Under the pieces are notes generated by a model. It was not told the origin of the DNA, ran no database searches, and saw only the letters and a list, made by a program, of their open reading frames with translations. Positions 18,618-28,231 of a stretch of 64,000 nt of DNA are shown here, piece after piece (position 1 is the first letter of the stretch; every line of letters starts with the position of its first letter). The position numbers and the translations under genes were made by a program. The DNA comes from JAJRXC01 sp047639555 (lineage in GTDB: Bacteria > Actinomycetota > Acidimicrobiia > Acidimicrobiales > Aldehydirespiratoraceae): positions 1-64,000 of the forward strand of contig JBLIOE010000008.1 of NCBI GenBank assembly GCA_047639555.1, in the 5' to 3' direction.

Positions 18618-19123
18618 CAGCTGCCGGTCGAGGGGAGAATTGTGGGCGGCGGAACCGTGGTCGGTGGGGTGGTCGTTGGCGGGGCGGTGGTCGTTGGCGG
18701 GGCGGTGGTGGCGGGTGCGGCGGTGGGCGTGGGTGCGTTCGTTGGCACTGGAGCGATGACTGCGGCGCTGGTGGTTGGCGGAGTTGTCAGCCGGGGCGCG
18801 GCAGTGGTCGTCACGACAATGCTTGGCGGGGGCGGCGGAATCGGGGCTGACGCGGGCGCGGGTCGAGCGGCGGGGAGCGAGCCGACGTTTGGATTTTCTG
18901 GCACCGCGCGAATAGATGCTGGCGCGCTGAGGTCGAGGCGTTCGACACCGAACGCCACTGGTTCCTTGGCCTCCGGTGTTGGCATCGGCATGGACACATC
19001 GGCGTCCGCGGTGCGTTGCGCCCAGCCGACTGTCACCAGCAAGCCGGCGTAGGCGCCAACCAGTGTTGCCCCCGCGGCGCGACGGGCGCGACGGGCAGGA
19101 TGCGGGCGACGACGACGACTCAC
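18617..19123 (-). CDS. Membrane-anchored Thr/Pro/Ala-rich low-complexity protein
   Basis: 168 aa. A basic N-terminus (SRRRRPHPARRARR) is followed by one hydrophobic segment (about residues 17-36), then an extracytoplasmic tail. The last 75 residues are repetitive Thr-Thr-Pro-Pro stretches typical of a cell-wall-spanning stalk. No folded domain is recognised. It opens the apbE operon and its TGA overlaps the apbE ATG. It could anchor or space a redox component outside the membrane, but this is inference from position. Confidence 0.65.
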   Translation of the reverse strand: MSRRRRPHPARRARRAAGATLVGAYAGLLVTVGWAQRTADADVSMPMPTPEAKEPVAFGVERLDLSAPASIRAVPENPNVGSLPAARPAPASAPIPPPPPSIVVTTTAAPRLTTPPTTSAAVIAPVPTNAPTPTAAPATTAPPTTTAPPTTTPPTTVPPPTILPSTGS

Positions 19124-19174
19124 CGTAGAGAGATCGGCACGTTTCCTTCGAAGGTTGAGTGCCCGGGGGTTTGA

Positions 19175-21067
19175 TTAGGCGTCGCGGAGCTCTCGCAAAA
19201 GCGCTTCAGCTTCGGCTCGATCCTTCGTACGCCGCATCGGCGGCAGGGCCTTGATCAGCTCCCATCGATACGAGCGAGATGTGGCCAACCGGGGGTCAAG
19301 TACCGCCACGACCCCTCGATCGGTGGCGGAACGAATCAGTCGACCGGCGCCCTGCGCGAGCATCGTGGCGGCGCGGGGGAGATCGATCACGCGGAAGGCG
19401 GCGCCTCCGGCGCGTTCGCGGCGGGCCTGGAGAACGGGGTCATCGGGGCGGGGAAACGGCAGCCGATCGATCACCACGAGATTGCACGTCGACCCCGGGA
19501 TATCGACGCCCTGCCAGAACGACATCGTGGCGAAGAGACAGGACTCTTCGTCCTCGATGAACGATTCGAGCAACGCCATCTTGGATCCCTCGCCCTGAAC
19601 GTGGAGATCCCACGGGAGACGGCTCTCGAGATGGGCCGCAGCGTCACGCATCGCGGACCAGCTCGTGAAGAGCGCAAGCGTGCGGCCGCCCGCCGCGACG
19701 ATCAACGCTTCGAGTTCGGCCAGGCGGGCGTCTCGGTGGCCTTCAGCTCGGGGGTCGGGGAGGTCGGTTGGGCAGTAAAGCAGCGCGTTCTTTTCATAGT
19801 CGAACGGACTGCCGACATCGAGCGTGGGCGTGTTCTTCGGGAGGCCGAGGAGCGAGGAAATTTGCGGCGACAGAGTGGCCGACGTGAGAATGCCGGGCCG
19901 CTTCGCCCAGAGGTTCTCGGCGAGGATCTTGTCGACCGCGACCGGGGTCGACCGCAGGGCGGGATTGCTCGTTGGGCCATCGACCCAGAGCACTTCGTCG
20001 TCGATTGGCCAGCGGACATAGTCGATGTCGTCGAGGAGTGAGGTGGCGGCCTGCCGAGCGCGTAACGCTTTGGCTGCGGTGTCGGTCGGTGCGTCCTTCG
20101 GGACGGACCGGAGTGCGTTGAGAAGCTGGTCGACCCGGCCGCGGATGACATCGATCGTTTGGCCGGTTTCGTCGTCGAGGCCATTCGTGAGGCGCTCGCC
20201 GATCATGGACTCGAGCACGGCATGGAGCAGCGTGGCCGCTTCTTCCACGCCGACAGGGGCGTCTCGGTCGGCGAGCACACTGCTGGCGGCGCGAGCCGCT
20301 TGTTGCAGGCGAGCGGGGGAGATCGTGCGACCCGCGGCCTCAGACATGATGTCTTCGAGCTGGTGGGCCTCGTCGATCACGACGAGATCGTGTTCGGGCA
20401 AGATGCCCTCGACCATGACCTCAATCGCATAGAGGTGCAGGTTGACCACAATGATGTCGGCGGCGGCGGCCTTACGCCGTGCTCGCTCGGCCAAGCAGTT
20501 GTCGCCGACCGGACAGCGACCGGCGCCGGGGCATTCATCGCGGCCGACGCTGACGAGCCGCCATGTTCGATCATCAACATCGGGGAGTTCGGTACGGTCG
20601 CCGGTCTCCGTTTCGGCCGCGAATACGCGGAGCCGATTCAAGAGATCGCTGTCGAGCGACGCCTTCTTTTTGTCGTTGTCGAGATCGAGACCCAAGCGGT
20701 CGTCGGCCTCCGCCTCATTGAGTCGCTGGAGGCACAGATAGTTGGATCTCCCCTTCAACACGGCGAAGTTGACGCCACCGTCCACGAGCTCATTCAGAAA
20801 CGGCAGATCCTTGCCGGCCAGCTGGTCCTGCAGGGCCTTCGTGGCCGTGGCGATGATCGTGGTCTTCCCGGCGAGCGCCACCGGAACGAGGTACGCCAGC
20901 GACTTTCCGGTGCCGGTACCGGCCTGAACAACTACGTGGCCGTCGGTCTTGATGGCCTCCGCAACGGCCGTGGCCATCTCTCGTTGGCCCTCTCGGCGTT
21001 CGCCGCCGCCCGGAAGGGCAACAGTGACCTCATCGAGTGTCACGAGCGTCTGCTCGGCTAGGTCCAC
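19175..21067 (-). CDS. dinG: DinG/XPD-family ATP-dependent DNA helicase
   Basis: About 630 aa from GTG 21067, preceded by GGAGAGG. Superfamily 2 helicase: Walker A AGTGTGKS, DEAH box VIDEAHQLED, and C-terminal motif VI QGAGRLIRSATDRG. Four cysteines that could hold the XPD-type Fe-S cluster lie between motifs Ia and II: one in YLCLQ, then three in ECPGAGRCPVGDNC. Likely 5'-3' unwinding of structured or RNA-DNA substrates during repair. Divergent from uppS with starts about 80 bp apart; the 50-bp gap before the next gene shows nothing. Confidence 0.92.
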   Translation of the reverse strand: MDLAEQTLVTLDEVTVALPGGGERREGQREMATAVAEAIKTDGHVVVQAGTGTGKSLAYLVPVALAGKTTIIATATKALQDQLAGKDLPFLNELVDGGVNFAVLKGRSNYLCLQRLNEAEADDRLGLDLDNDKKKASLDSDLLNRLRVFAAETETGDRTELPDVDDRTWRLVSVGRDECPGAGRCPVGDNCLAERARRKAAAADIIVVNLHLYAIEVMVEGILPEHDLVVIDEAHQLEDIMSEAAGRTISPARLQQAARAASSVLADRDAPVGVEEAATLLHAVLESMIGERLTNGLDDETGQTIDVIRGRVDQLLNALRSVPKDAPTDTAAKALRARQAATSLLDDIDYVRWPIDDEVLWVDGPTSNPALRSTPVAVDKILAENLWAKRPGILTSATLSPQISSLLGLPKNTPTLDVGSPFDYEKNALLYCPTDLPDPRAEGHRDARLAELEALIVAAGGRTLALFTSWSAMRDAAAHLESRLPWDLHVQGEGSKMALLESFIEDEESCLFATMSFWQGVDIPGSTCNLVVIDRLPFPRPDDPVLQARRERAGGAAFRVIDLPRAATMLAQGAGRLIRSATDRGVVAVLDPRLATSRSYRWELIKALPPMRRTKDRAEAEALLRELRDA

Positions 21068-21145
21068 GCTCGCCTCTCCGGGTCGGTTGTCGGCGGAGCC
21101 TACGCGCAGCACCACCCTGATCGGTTGACCCGATATGTTCGCGGG

Positions 21146-21868
21146 GTGTCACTCGACGACCTCGATCTGAAACGGATCCCGCGCCACATCGCCTGCGTTA
21201 TGGACGGCAATGGCCGCTGGGCGCAAGCGCAAGACTTACCTCGCACCGAAGGCCACAAAGCGGGCGAACATTCGCTCTTCGAAGTGGTCGACGGGTGCCT
21301 TGATGCCGGCGTCGAGTGGTTGACGGTCTACGCCTTCAGCACGGAGAACTGGCGCCGTCCGAAGGATGAGGTGAAGTTCCTCATCAACTTCAACGAGGAG
21401 ATCTTGTTCCGCCGGCGAGATGAGCTCAACGAGCGGGGCGTGCGGATTCGTTTTGTTGGTCGCCGCGATTGGCGTGTCCCGAAGCGACTGATCAAACGTA
21501 TGGACGAGGCCGCAGAGCTCACGAAGAACAATCGGAAGCTCACCTTCACCATCGCGTTCAACTATGGCGGCCGAGCCGAGATCGTTGATGCCGTCCGCGA
21601 AATCGCGGCCGAGGGTGTCGCCCCCAACAAGATCACCGAGAAGACGATCGCCCAGCATCTCTACGACCCCGAGATGCCCGACCCGGATCTCTGCATCCGA
21701 ACATCGGGCGAGTTCCGCATCTCGAACTTTCTGCTCTGGCAGCTGGCCTACAGCGAGCTGTTGTTCACCGACACGCCGTGGCCCGCCTTTCGAAGAGAAC
21801 AGCTCTTCGACGCGATCCAGGAGTACCAGGACCGCGAGCGTCGCTTCGGCGGCGTGAACGGAGGCTGA
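21146..21868 (+). CDS. uppS: Isoprenyl transferase (UPP synthase family)
   Basis: About 240 aa from GTG 21146; an in-frame TTG at 21125 is possible. Cis-prenyltransferase that extends allylic diphosphates with IPP to make the polyprenyl carrier lipid for cell-wall synthesis. Motifs in order: HIACVMDGNGRWAQ with the catalytic Asp, HKAGEHSLFEVVDGC, YAFSTENWRRP, FNYGGRAEIVDA, and PDLCIRTSGEFRISNFLLWQ. Complete and of normal length. Followed by recO after 6 nt, the usual actinobacterial neighbour. Confidence 0.96.
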   Translation: MSLDDLDLKRIPRHIACVMDGNGRWAQAQDLPRTEGHKAGEHSLFEVVDGCLDAGVEWLTVYAFSTENWRRPKDEVKFLINFNEEILFRRRDELNERGVRIRFVGRRDWRVPKRLIKRMDEAAELTKNNRKLTFTIAFNYGGRAEIVDAVREIAAEGVAPNKITEKTIAQHLYDPEMPDPDLCIRTSGEFRISNFLLWQLAYSELLFTDTPWPAFRREQLFDAIQEYQDRERRFGGVNGG

Positions 21869-21874
21869 GTCGGC

Positions 21875-22600
21875 GTGGCGCTCTACCGCGATGAGGCTGT
21901 TGTGCTCCGGTCGTGGAAGCTCGGCGAAGCCGATCGCATTATCAGCATGCACACACACGCCCACGGGAAGGTGCGTGGGGTTGCCAAGGGTGTTCGGCGG
22001 ACGAAGTCAAAGTTTGGTGCGCGACTCGAACCGCTGAGCCATGTCGCCGTGCAGCTCTATCGCGGTCGGGGCGACCTCGACACGATCACACAGGTCGAAA
22101 CGGTGGATCGGTTCGCCACCCTGCGCGAGGACCCCGACCGTTTTGCCCGGGCGGAGGCGATGCTCGAGGCCGTTGATCAGGTCGCGCAGGATCGGGTGCC
22201 CGATCATGCGCTCCACGTCATGCTCGTGAGGGGCCTTCGGACACTCAACCAGCGCGATTCCGCGCTTGTCGTAGCCGCCTTTTTTCTGAAGCTGCTCTCC
22301 CATGAAGGCGTGCGGCCCGAGCTCGACGTCTGTGTCGACTGCGGATCCGGCGGGCCCTTCCCCGCCTTCGACTTTGATGATGGCGGTGTTCGCTGCGCCG
22401 ACTGTCGACGCGGCCGACCCATCACCATGGACGCCGTGTACCTGATGCAACGGATTCTGGGCGGCGGACTCGCCGGCGTGCTGGAGGAACCGGTCGGCCC
22501 CGCCACCGGCGAAGTCGACATGCTTGCAACCGCATTGCTCGAGCATCACCTCGAGCGTCGTCTGCGGTCAATCGCCGTGATGGACCAAACACTGCCCTAG
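21875..22600 (+). CDS. recO: DNA repair protein RecO
   Basis: 241 aa. Mediator that loads RecA with RecR/RecF on SSB-coated gaps. The N-terminal OB fold begins LYRDEAVVLRSWKLGEADRI and includes GVAKGVRRTKSKFGARLEPL. The C-terminal helical domain carries a zinc-binding set, CVDCG (about 143-147) and CADCRRG. Start is GTG 21875. Its last four bases overlap the end of the convergent RDD gene. Confidence 0.95.
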   Translation: MALYRDEAVVLRSWKLGEADRIISMHTHAHGKVRGVAKGVRRTKSKFGARLEPLSHVAVQLYRGRGDLDTITQVETVDRFATLREDPDRFARAEAMLEAVDQVAQDRVPDHALHVMLVRGLRTLNQRDSALVVAAFFLKLLSHEGVRPELDVCVDCGSGGPFPAFDFDDGGVRCADCRRGRPITMDAVYLMQRILGGGLAGVLEEPVGPATGEVDMLATALLEHHLERRLRSIAVMDQTLP

Positions 22601-23649
22601 CGCGAGATCGGAATCCAGGTTCCCTGGGATTCGCTCCATTCCATCCACTCCGCAAGCTCGGGGTCGTACTGGATGTAGGTGTCGCGCGCGTCGTCCCACT
22701 GGGGCGCGTCGACGCCCGGCGGCGCGACTGGCTCGGGCTCCGGGGGAGCCGGAGGCTCAGGTGTGGCCGGTGGCGTCGGATGCTCGGGCATCGGGGCGGG
22801 CTCGGGTGCTGGTTCGGATGGGGCCACCGGTTCCGGCGGGAGTGGCGAAACCGGGACGACCGGTGGCGCAGGTGGGGTCGCCGGCGGCGCGATCGACGGG
22901 GGAGTAGTCGGCATTGCGGTAGTTGGGTCGCCCAGTGGTGGGGGCGGAATCGGCATTCCTCCGCCCGGAGGCGGGGGTGGGGAGCCGAAGGTGGGCGGGG
23001 GTGGGGAGCCGAAGGTGGGCGGGGGTGGGGAGCCGAAGGTGGGCGGGGGAACCATCATCGGCACTGAGTTCACACCCGGCACCGCGAGCGGTTGACCGAC
23101 CCACTTCTTATCGATGACCAGCGTCTTTGCGACCATGTCGCCGACTCGGCGATGGCCATTGCTGGACAGGCCGGTAATCAGACCAACAAGCGGGAAGCAC
23201 CAAGGGGCAGAGTCGACGATCCAGAGGAGATACCGGCCCAGGTTGCTGCCGAGTCCTGCGGTCTCGAAGGATTCCGGCTTCACGATGCGAAGACCAACCA
23301 TCGCCTTGCCCGGCGAAAATCCGGTGATTCCCGGAAGGATGGCCTGCGTGACAAATCCGTAAAGGGCGATGATCCCGAGCACTATCAGGATGTCGCTGTT
23401 CTGGATCAGGACGACGACGTTGTCGAAGGGAACACAGGCGTAGCCGCTGGTCCCATCGTTGATGTCTTCGCAAACGCGCTCGGCCGCGAACGGCGACAGG
23501 AGTTCTTCCGAACTTGCCATATTCCAAATCGCAACGATGGTGATGACGCTCAGAAGAACGAAGTCGATGATCCATGCGGCGGTTCGTCGGCCGAGCACGG
23601 CGGTGGGGTCTGCAGGTGGTGCGGGGGTCTGGGGAATCACGGGGTTCAT
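22597..23649 (-). CDS. RDD-family membrane protein with proline-rich cytoplasmic tail
   Basis: 350 aa. The first 165 residues form an RDD domain with three or four membrane helices (RRTAAWIIDFVLLSVITIV, VLIQNSDILIVLGIIALYG, and GFSPGKAMVGLRIV). The rest is Pro/Gly/Ala-rich and includes three tandem 8-residue units reading TFGSPPPP, encoded by a 24-bp repeat. The last 35 residues are Trp/Asp-rich (YDPELAEWMEWSESQG) and may be a small docking segment. Substrate and role are unknown; some RDD proteins move ions. Divergent from glyS 29 bp away. Confidence 0.82.
   Translation of the reverse strand: MNPVIPQTPAPPADPTAVLGRRTAAWIIDFVLLSVITIVAIWNMASSEELLSPFAAERVCEDINDGTSGYACVPFDNVVVLIQNSDILIVLGIIALYGFVTQAILPGITGFSPGKAMVGLRIVKPESFETAGLGSNLGRYLLWIVDSAPWCFPLVGLITGLSSNGHRRVGDMVAKTLVIDKKWVGQPLAVPGVNSVPMMVPPPTFGSPPPPTFGSPPPPTFGSPPPPPGGGMPIPPPPLGDPTTAMPTTPPSIAPPATPPAPPVVPVSPLPPEPVAPSEPAPEPAPMPEHPTPPATPEPPAPPEPEPVAPPGVDAPQWDDARDTYIQYDPELAEWMEWSESQGTWIPISR
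22981..23048. repeat. 24-bp tandem repeat (about 2.8 copies) inside the RDD gene
   Basis: The unit begins GGAGCCGAAGGTGGGCGGGG and repeats at 22981, 23005 and 23029 with no mismatch until the third copy ends. It keeps frame and encodes the proline-rich TFGSPPPP units. Copy number could vary between strains. Confidence 0.9.
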
Positions 23650-23678
23650 GCTCGCATGCCGCCGATAGTCTCGTGGCC

Positions 23679-24995
23679 ATGCCTGAAGCGGATCCGCAGT
23701 TGTTCGACAAGATCGTGAACCTCTCGAAGCGTCGAGGTTTCGTGTTCCAGTCCGCGGAGATCTACGGGGGCTTCCGTTCGACCTACGACTACGGCCCGCT
23801 GGGCGTGTTGTTGCTGCGTAATGTCAAGGACGCATGGTGGCGCAACATGGTCCAGATGCGCCACGACGTTGTTGGTCTCGACGCGTCGATTCTGTCGCCG
23901 CCGCAGGTGTGGGAAGCGTCGGGTCACCTCTCGAACTTCTCCGATCCACTCGTCGATTGCACCAACTGCAACGCCCGTCACCGCCTCGACAAACTCGACG
24001 ATCCCAACGTCTGCCCCACGTGCGACACCGCGGGGTCATTCACCGAGGCCCGAGAGTTCAACCTGATGTTCAAGACCAACGCCGGGCCGGTCACCGAAAC
24101 CGCGGCCGAGGTCTACCTGCGCCCCGAAACCGCGCAGGGCATGTTCATCAACTTCAACAATGTGCTCAACACGAGCCGCAAGAAGCCGCCGTTCGGTATT
24201 GCCCAGATCGGCAAGTCGTTCCGCAACGAAATCACGCCGGGCAACTTCGTCTTCCGCACCCGCGAGTTTGAGCAGATGGAGATGGAATTCTTCGTTCCGC
24301 CCGAAGAGGCGAAGCAGTGGTACGAGTACTGGTGCAACGAGCGGATGAACTGGTATCTCGACCTCGGCATGAACCCCGAGACGATTCGGCTTCGCCCTCA
24401 TGACGACGACGAGCTCAGCCACTACTCATCCGCCACATCCGACGTCGAATACCTCTTCCCTTGGGGTTGGGACGAGCTCGAAGGCATCGCCGACCGTGGC
24501 AACTACGACCTCACCCAACACGCCAACGCGTCGGGTGAAAAGCTCGATTACTTCGATCAAGTCTCCGGTGAGCGCTACACGCCGCACGTGATCGAACCCG
24601 CTGCCGGTGCCACCCGTACCGCGATGGCGTTCCTCATGGCGGCCTACGACGAAGAAACCGTCGGCGACGACACTCGCACCGTGCTGCGCCTCGATCATCG
24701 CCTCGCCCCGTACAAGGTCGCCGTGCTGCCCCTGTCGAAGAAGGACACACTCACGCCCACCGCGCATGAAGTGTTCGACGCGATCAAGGGTCGCTGGATG
24801 ACCGACTACGACGAAACCCAGTCGATCGGTAAGCGCTACGCCCGCCAAGACGAAATCGGCACGCCGTACTGCATCACCGTCGACTTCGAGACCATCGATG
24901 ATCGTGCGGTCACCGTTCGCGAACGCGATAGCCGCGAGCAAGACCGCGTCAGCCTCGACCAGCTCGAGGGCTACCTGGCCGAACGCCTCGGCTGA
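23679..24995 (+). CDS. glyS: Glycyl-tRNA synthetase (single-chain, dimeric type)
   Basis: 438 aa from ATG 23679. Class II enzyme charging tRNA-Gly. N-terminal SKRRGFVFQSAEIYGGFRSTYDYGP... is the family start; a four-cysteine zinc site follows (CTNC and CPTC with spacing of about 20 residues). Motif 2 includes FRNEITPGNFVFRTREFEQMEMEFF and motif 3 lies near LRLDHRLAPYKVAVLPL. The C-terminal anticodon-binding domain is present. Shorter than the eukaryotic form, as usual in actinobacteria. Confidence 0.96.
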   Translation: MPEADPQLFDKIVNLSKRRGFVFQSAEIYGGFRSTYDYGPLGVLLLRNVKDAWWRNMVQMRHDVVGLDASILSPPQVWEASGHLSNFSDPLVDCTNCNARHRLDKLDDPNVCPTCDTAGSFTEAREFNLMFKTNAGPVTETAAEVYLRPETAQGMFINFNNVLNTSRKKPPFGIAQIGKSFRNEITPGNFVFRTREFEQMEMEFFVPPEEAKQWYEYWCNERMNWYLDLGMNPETIRLRPHDDDELSHYSSATSDVEYLFPWGWDELEGIADRGNYDLTQHANASGEKLDYFDQVSGERYTPHVIEPAAGATRTAMAFLMAAYDEETVGDDTRTVLRLDHRLAPYKVAVLPLSKKDTLTPTAHEVFDAIKGRWMTDYDETQSIGKRYARQDEIGTPYCITVDFETIDDRAVTVRERDSREQDRVSLDQLEGYLAERLG

Positions 24996-25001
24996 GTCGC
25001 T

Positions 25002-26300
25002 TCAGCTGCAGAGCGGAAAGAGCTCGGGTTCCGCCAACGCGGCCCGCAGGAGATGTGTGCGGAGCGCGGCTTCGCGCGCTCGGGCGCCGAACGAATCGTC
25101 GCTGCTGATGCGTTCGGTGAGGGCCGAGATGACGGTGGCCGCGTCGTTGTCGTTCACGAACAGGGCAAGGTCGGCGCCGGCGGTGATGGCCGCGATGGCG
25201 CGTTCGCCAGCATTGCCGATGACGTCGATGGCCCCCCGCATGGTCGACAGGTCATCCGTGATCACCACTCCCTCGTAGCCGAGTTCGTCGCGGAGCAGCC
25301 CGGTCGTGACGGCGTGTGACATCGAGGCCGGGAGATCGGGATCGACATCGGTGAGAATGTGGCCGGTCATGATAACCGGTGCATCGGCGTTGGCGTAGGG
25401 AACTCGGCCGGTCTCGCGCCAAGTGTCGAGGTTGCTGCTCGCGATGCTCGACTCCCGATGCGGGTCCTGGCGAGTGTCGCCTTGGTTCGGAAAGTGCTTC
25501 AGGGTTGCGGCAACACCGGCTTCGCAATGCCCCTTCACGAAGCTGGCCGACAGTGTGGCCACGATGGCCGGGTCGTCGCCGAACGTGCGCCCGCTGCGAG
25601 CCATGAAATTTCCCGGATCAGTATCGACATCAGCGACGGCACCGAAGTTGATGTCGACCCCCAAATCTCGAAGGCCAGTAGCAAGATCGAACGATGCCTT
25701 TTGGAGCCCGATCAACACGTCGAATGCGGTGCCGGTGACAAAACGCTCGGTCCATACGCTCGTCGCGTCGTGCGAGTTGATGGGAACACGGACGACCGAT
25801 CCGAACTCGGCGTCGGTGGTGATGAGGGGCGGGTCGCACAGCCCGGCGGCTGCGGTGTCGATCTCATCGACGAACCTGCGGGCCGCGTCTCTTGAATCGA
25901 TCGGCGCCCAGTTGTTGTTCGACTCGGTAATGAAGATGCCGCCTACGCAGGCGGTGCCGACGACATTGATGAGGCGGGTCTGCGGGTCGGTGCCGTTGAT
26001 GCCAATGACAATGAGTTGGGCGGCGAGCTCCTCGGCGCGCAGCGAGGCCACAAGGCTCGAGAGTTGGATGCGGCGGAGCTCGACGGGCGACTGGGTCGTG
26101 GTGGTTGCCGCGGTTGTGGTTGGGGCCTGAGTCGTGGTGGGAGCGGCTGTGGTGGTGGACCGCGTGCTCGTGGCGGGCGCCGGTTCCGCCTCGTCACTGT
26201 CGCCACGGCCGTTCAGCGATACGGCGAGCGCAAGGACGAGGAGGCTGATGGTGGCGCCAATCAGTAGGCGAGTGTTCTGGCGCATAACGATTCGCATCAT
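25002..26300 (-). CDS. Glycoside hydrolase family 3 (NagZ-like beta-N-acetylhexosaminidase), membrane-anchored
   Basis: Up to 432 aa; start could be any of the Met codons at residues 1, 2 or 6. An N-terminal hydrophobic anchor (LLIGATISLLVLALAVSL) is followed by a Thr-rich linker (about 40-75). The catalytic barrel carries KHFPNQGDTRQDPH and VVITDDLSTMRGA with the likely nucleophile Asp. The protein probably trims muropeptides or N-acetylglucosaminides outside the membrane, unlike cytoplasmic E. coli NagZ. Its end lies six bases from the glyS stop; it is divergent from dnaG. Confidence 0.9.
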   Translation of the reverse strand: MMRIVMRQNTRLLIGATISLLVLALAVSLNGRGDSDEAEPAPATSTRSTTTAAPTTTQAPTTTAATTTTQSPVELRRIQLSSLVASLRAEELAAQLIVIGINGTDPQTRLINVVGTACVGGIFITESNNNWAPIDSRDAARRFVDEIDTAAAGLCDPPLITTDAEFGSVVRVPINSHDATSVWTERFVTGTAFDVLIGLQKASFDLATGLRDLGVDINFGAVADVDTDPGNFMARSGRTFGDDPAIVATLSASFVKGHCEAGVAATLKHFPNQGDTRQDPHRESSIASSNLDTWRETGRVPYANADAPVIMTGHILTDVDPDLPASMSHAVTTGLLRDELGYEGVVITDDLSTMRGAIDVIGNAGERAIAAITAGADLALFVNDNDAATVISALTERISSDDSFGARAREAALRTHLLRAALAEPELFPLCS

Positions 26301-26353
26301 GCCACCGTCGCCTCATGAGTGGCGCGTCGGAGGGCACTGCTAGTTTGCGATTG

Positions 26354-28231
26354 ATGGGCATCAACGATGACGACGTTGCAAAGGTTCGGTCTTCGGCCGA
26401 CCTGGTCGCGCTCATCGGCGAACATACCGAAATCAAACGTTCGGGCCGCCAGTGGATGGCCCGTTGCCCGATGCACGGCGAGCGCACTCCATCGCTGTCG
26501 GTCAGCCCGGAGAAGGGCGTTTACTATTGCTTTGGCTGTGGTCGCTCGGGCGACGCGATCTCATTCGTGCAGGAGATGGACAGCCTCGACTTCGCTGGCG
26601 CGGTTGAATCGCTTGCCTCGCGTTACGGCGTCCAACTTCGTTACACATCGCAGAACGAAGGCTCGCAGCGCGCCCGAAAACGCACCCTGCTCGACTCGGT
26701 CGAAAAAGCGATGGAGTACTACCACCATCGGCTCCTCAACTCGCCCGACGCGGGCGAAGCCCGCAGTTACCTTCGTTCCCGCGGCTACGACGGCGATGTG
26801 GTTCGTCGTTACCGCATCGGCTGGGCGCCGGATGACTGGGACAAACTCGCCAAACACCTCCGCCTGAGCGCCGACGACCTTCGTGACAGCGGCCTGGGAT
26901 TTGTGAACAAAGCCGGGCGCCAACAAGACGCTTTTCGAGCTCGGGTGATGTTCCCCATCCACGACGAGCGCGGCGACCCCGTGGGCTTCGGTGGGCGCAT
27001 TCTCCCTGGTCACGAGGGTTCTAAGTACAAAAACACCACCACGGAATCCGCGGTCTACGACAAGAGTCGTGTGCTCTACGGGCTCCACACGCACCGCGAG
27101 GGAATCGTCAAAGCGGGCGAGGCGATCATCTGCGAGGGGTACACCGACGTGATCGGTTTCGCCGACGCGGGCATCCCTCGGGCCGTTGCCACCTGCGGCA
27201 CCGCGATGACCGAAGATCACGTGAAGCTTCTGAAGCGGTTTTCGGCCACTCGTCTGGTGTTGGCCTTTGACGCCGATGCCGCGGGCCTCGCCGCCGCGGG
27301 CCGCGTCTACGAGTGGGAGCGCGAGCATGAGCTCGAGGTTCGCGTCGCCGATCTCCCGGCGGGGGTCGACCCGGCCGATCTCGCCCGGGAAGATCCGGTT
27401 GAGCTGCAACGAGCCGTCGACGAGGCGATCCCCTTCCTGAGCTTTCGTCTTGAACGAGTCCTGAGCTCGGGAGATCTCTCCACGGTCGAGGGCCGGGCTC
27501 GCACCGCCGAAGCGGGCCTCGATGTCATCACCGAGCACCCCGATCCGCTCGTTCGCGACGCGTATCTCCTCGAGGTCGCCGATCGCTGCCGAGTCGACCT
27601 CTCAAGGCTTCGAGAGCTGGCCTCGGCGCCCCGGGCGAAGCCGGTGGAGAAAGACCCCGCTCCTCAGCGGCGGCGCCAGGAAGAACAGCGAGACCAGCCT
27701 CAAGAGGTCTCGAACCAGCCCGACGACTATTACTCCCACGATGACACGAGCGCTCCGGCCGACGGATTGCTCCGAGCCGGGTCGGGGGCCACCGAGGCCG
27801 AAGACGAAGCGCTCCGTCTTGCGATTCACCGACCGGAAGACGCCGACCGGATCCATCCCGCCCTGTTTGGCGATGCGAGCCGTCGTGAGGCGTTCGTGGC
27901 CCTGAGAGATGGTGGATTGCTGGGCGCGGGAGACCGGGCCGGGGAGCGGGCCGCGTCGCTTCTGCGTCGCCTCGCCGTCGATCCTTCCGATGCCGATCCC
28001 AGCGACGTGATCGCTGGCTTGGGCCGGCTAGCCGGCCGCCGCACACTCGAGGATTTGCGTCGAGTACAGCGGGCTCTCGACTCAACCGACGACCAGAAGC
28101 GGCACGCCGTATCGTCCATCGGCCCGCTCAAGCTGCTCACGGAACGTCTCGACGAAAGAGAGACGCGAGAAGAGGCCATCGCCCAGTTGCTACCGTGGCT
28201 CATCGGCTACGAGGAAGGTAGGAACGCATGA
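26354..28231 (+). CDS. dnaG: DNA primase
   Basis: About 625 aa from ATG 26354 (MGINDDDVAKVR). Makes RNA primers at the replication fork. N-terminal zinc finger CPMHGERTPSLSVSPEKG then YYCFGCG (CHC2); the Toprim core has EGYTDVIGFADAG and AFDADAAGLAA with the metal-binding acidic residues; the C-terminal region would bind the helicase DnaB and is preceded by a low-complexity linker around 430-480. The stop overlaps the sigA start (ATGA). Confidence 0.97.
   Translation: MGINDDDVAKVRSSADLVALIGEHTEIKRSGRQWMARCPMHGERTPSLSVSPEKGVYYCFGCGRSGDAISFVQEMDSLDFAGAVESLASRYGVQLRYTSQNEGSQRARKRTLLDSVEKAMEYYHHRLLNSPDAGEARSYLRSRGYDGDVVRRYRIGWAPDDWDKLAKHLRLSADDLRDSGLGFVNKAGRQQDAFRARVMFPIHDERGDPVGFGGRILPGHEGSKYKNTTTESAVYDKSRVLYGLHTHREGIVKAGEAIICEGYTDVIGFADAGIPRAVATCGTAMTEDHVKLLKRFSATRLVLAFDADAAGLAAAGRVYEWEREHELEVRVADLPAGVDPADLAREDPVELQRAVDEAIPFLSFRLERVLSSGDLSTVEGRARTAEAGLDVITEHPDPLVRDAYLLEVADRCRVDLSRLRELASAPRAKPVEKDPAPQRRRQEEQRDQPQEVSNQPDDYYSHDDTSAPADGLLRAGSGATEAEDEALRLAIHRPEDADRIHPALFGDASRREAFVALRDGGLLGAGDRAGERAASLLRRLAVDPSDADPSDVIAGLGRLAGRRTLEDLRRVQRALDSTDDQKRHAVSSIGPLKLLTERLDERETREEAIAQLLPWLIGYEEGRNA

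Noticed and set aside
22981..23048. CRISPR-like array
   Set aside because: The repeats are contiguous without spacers and encode a proline-rich tail.
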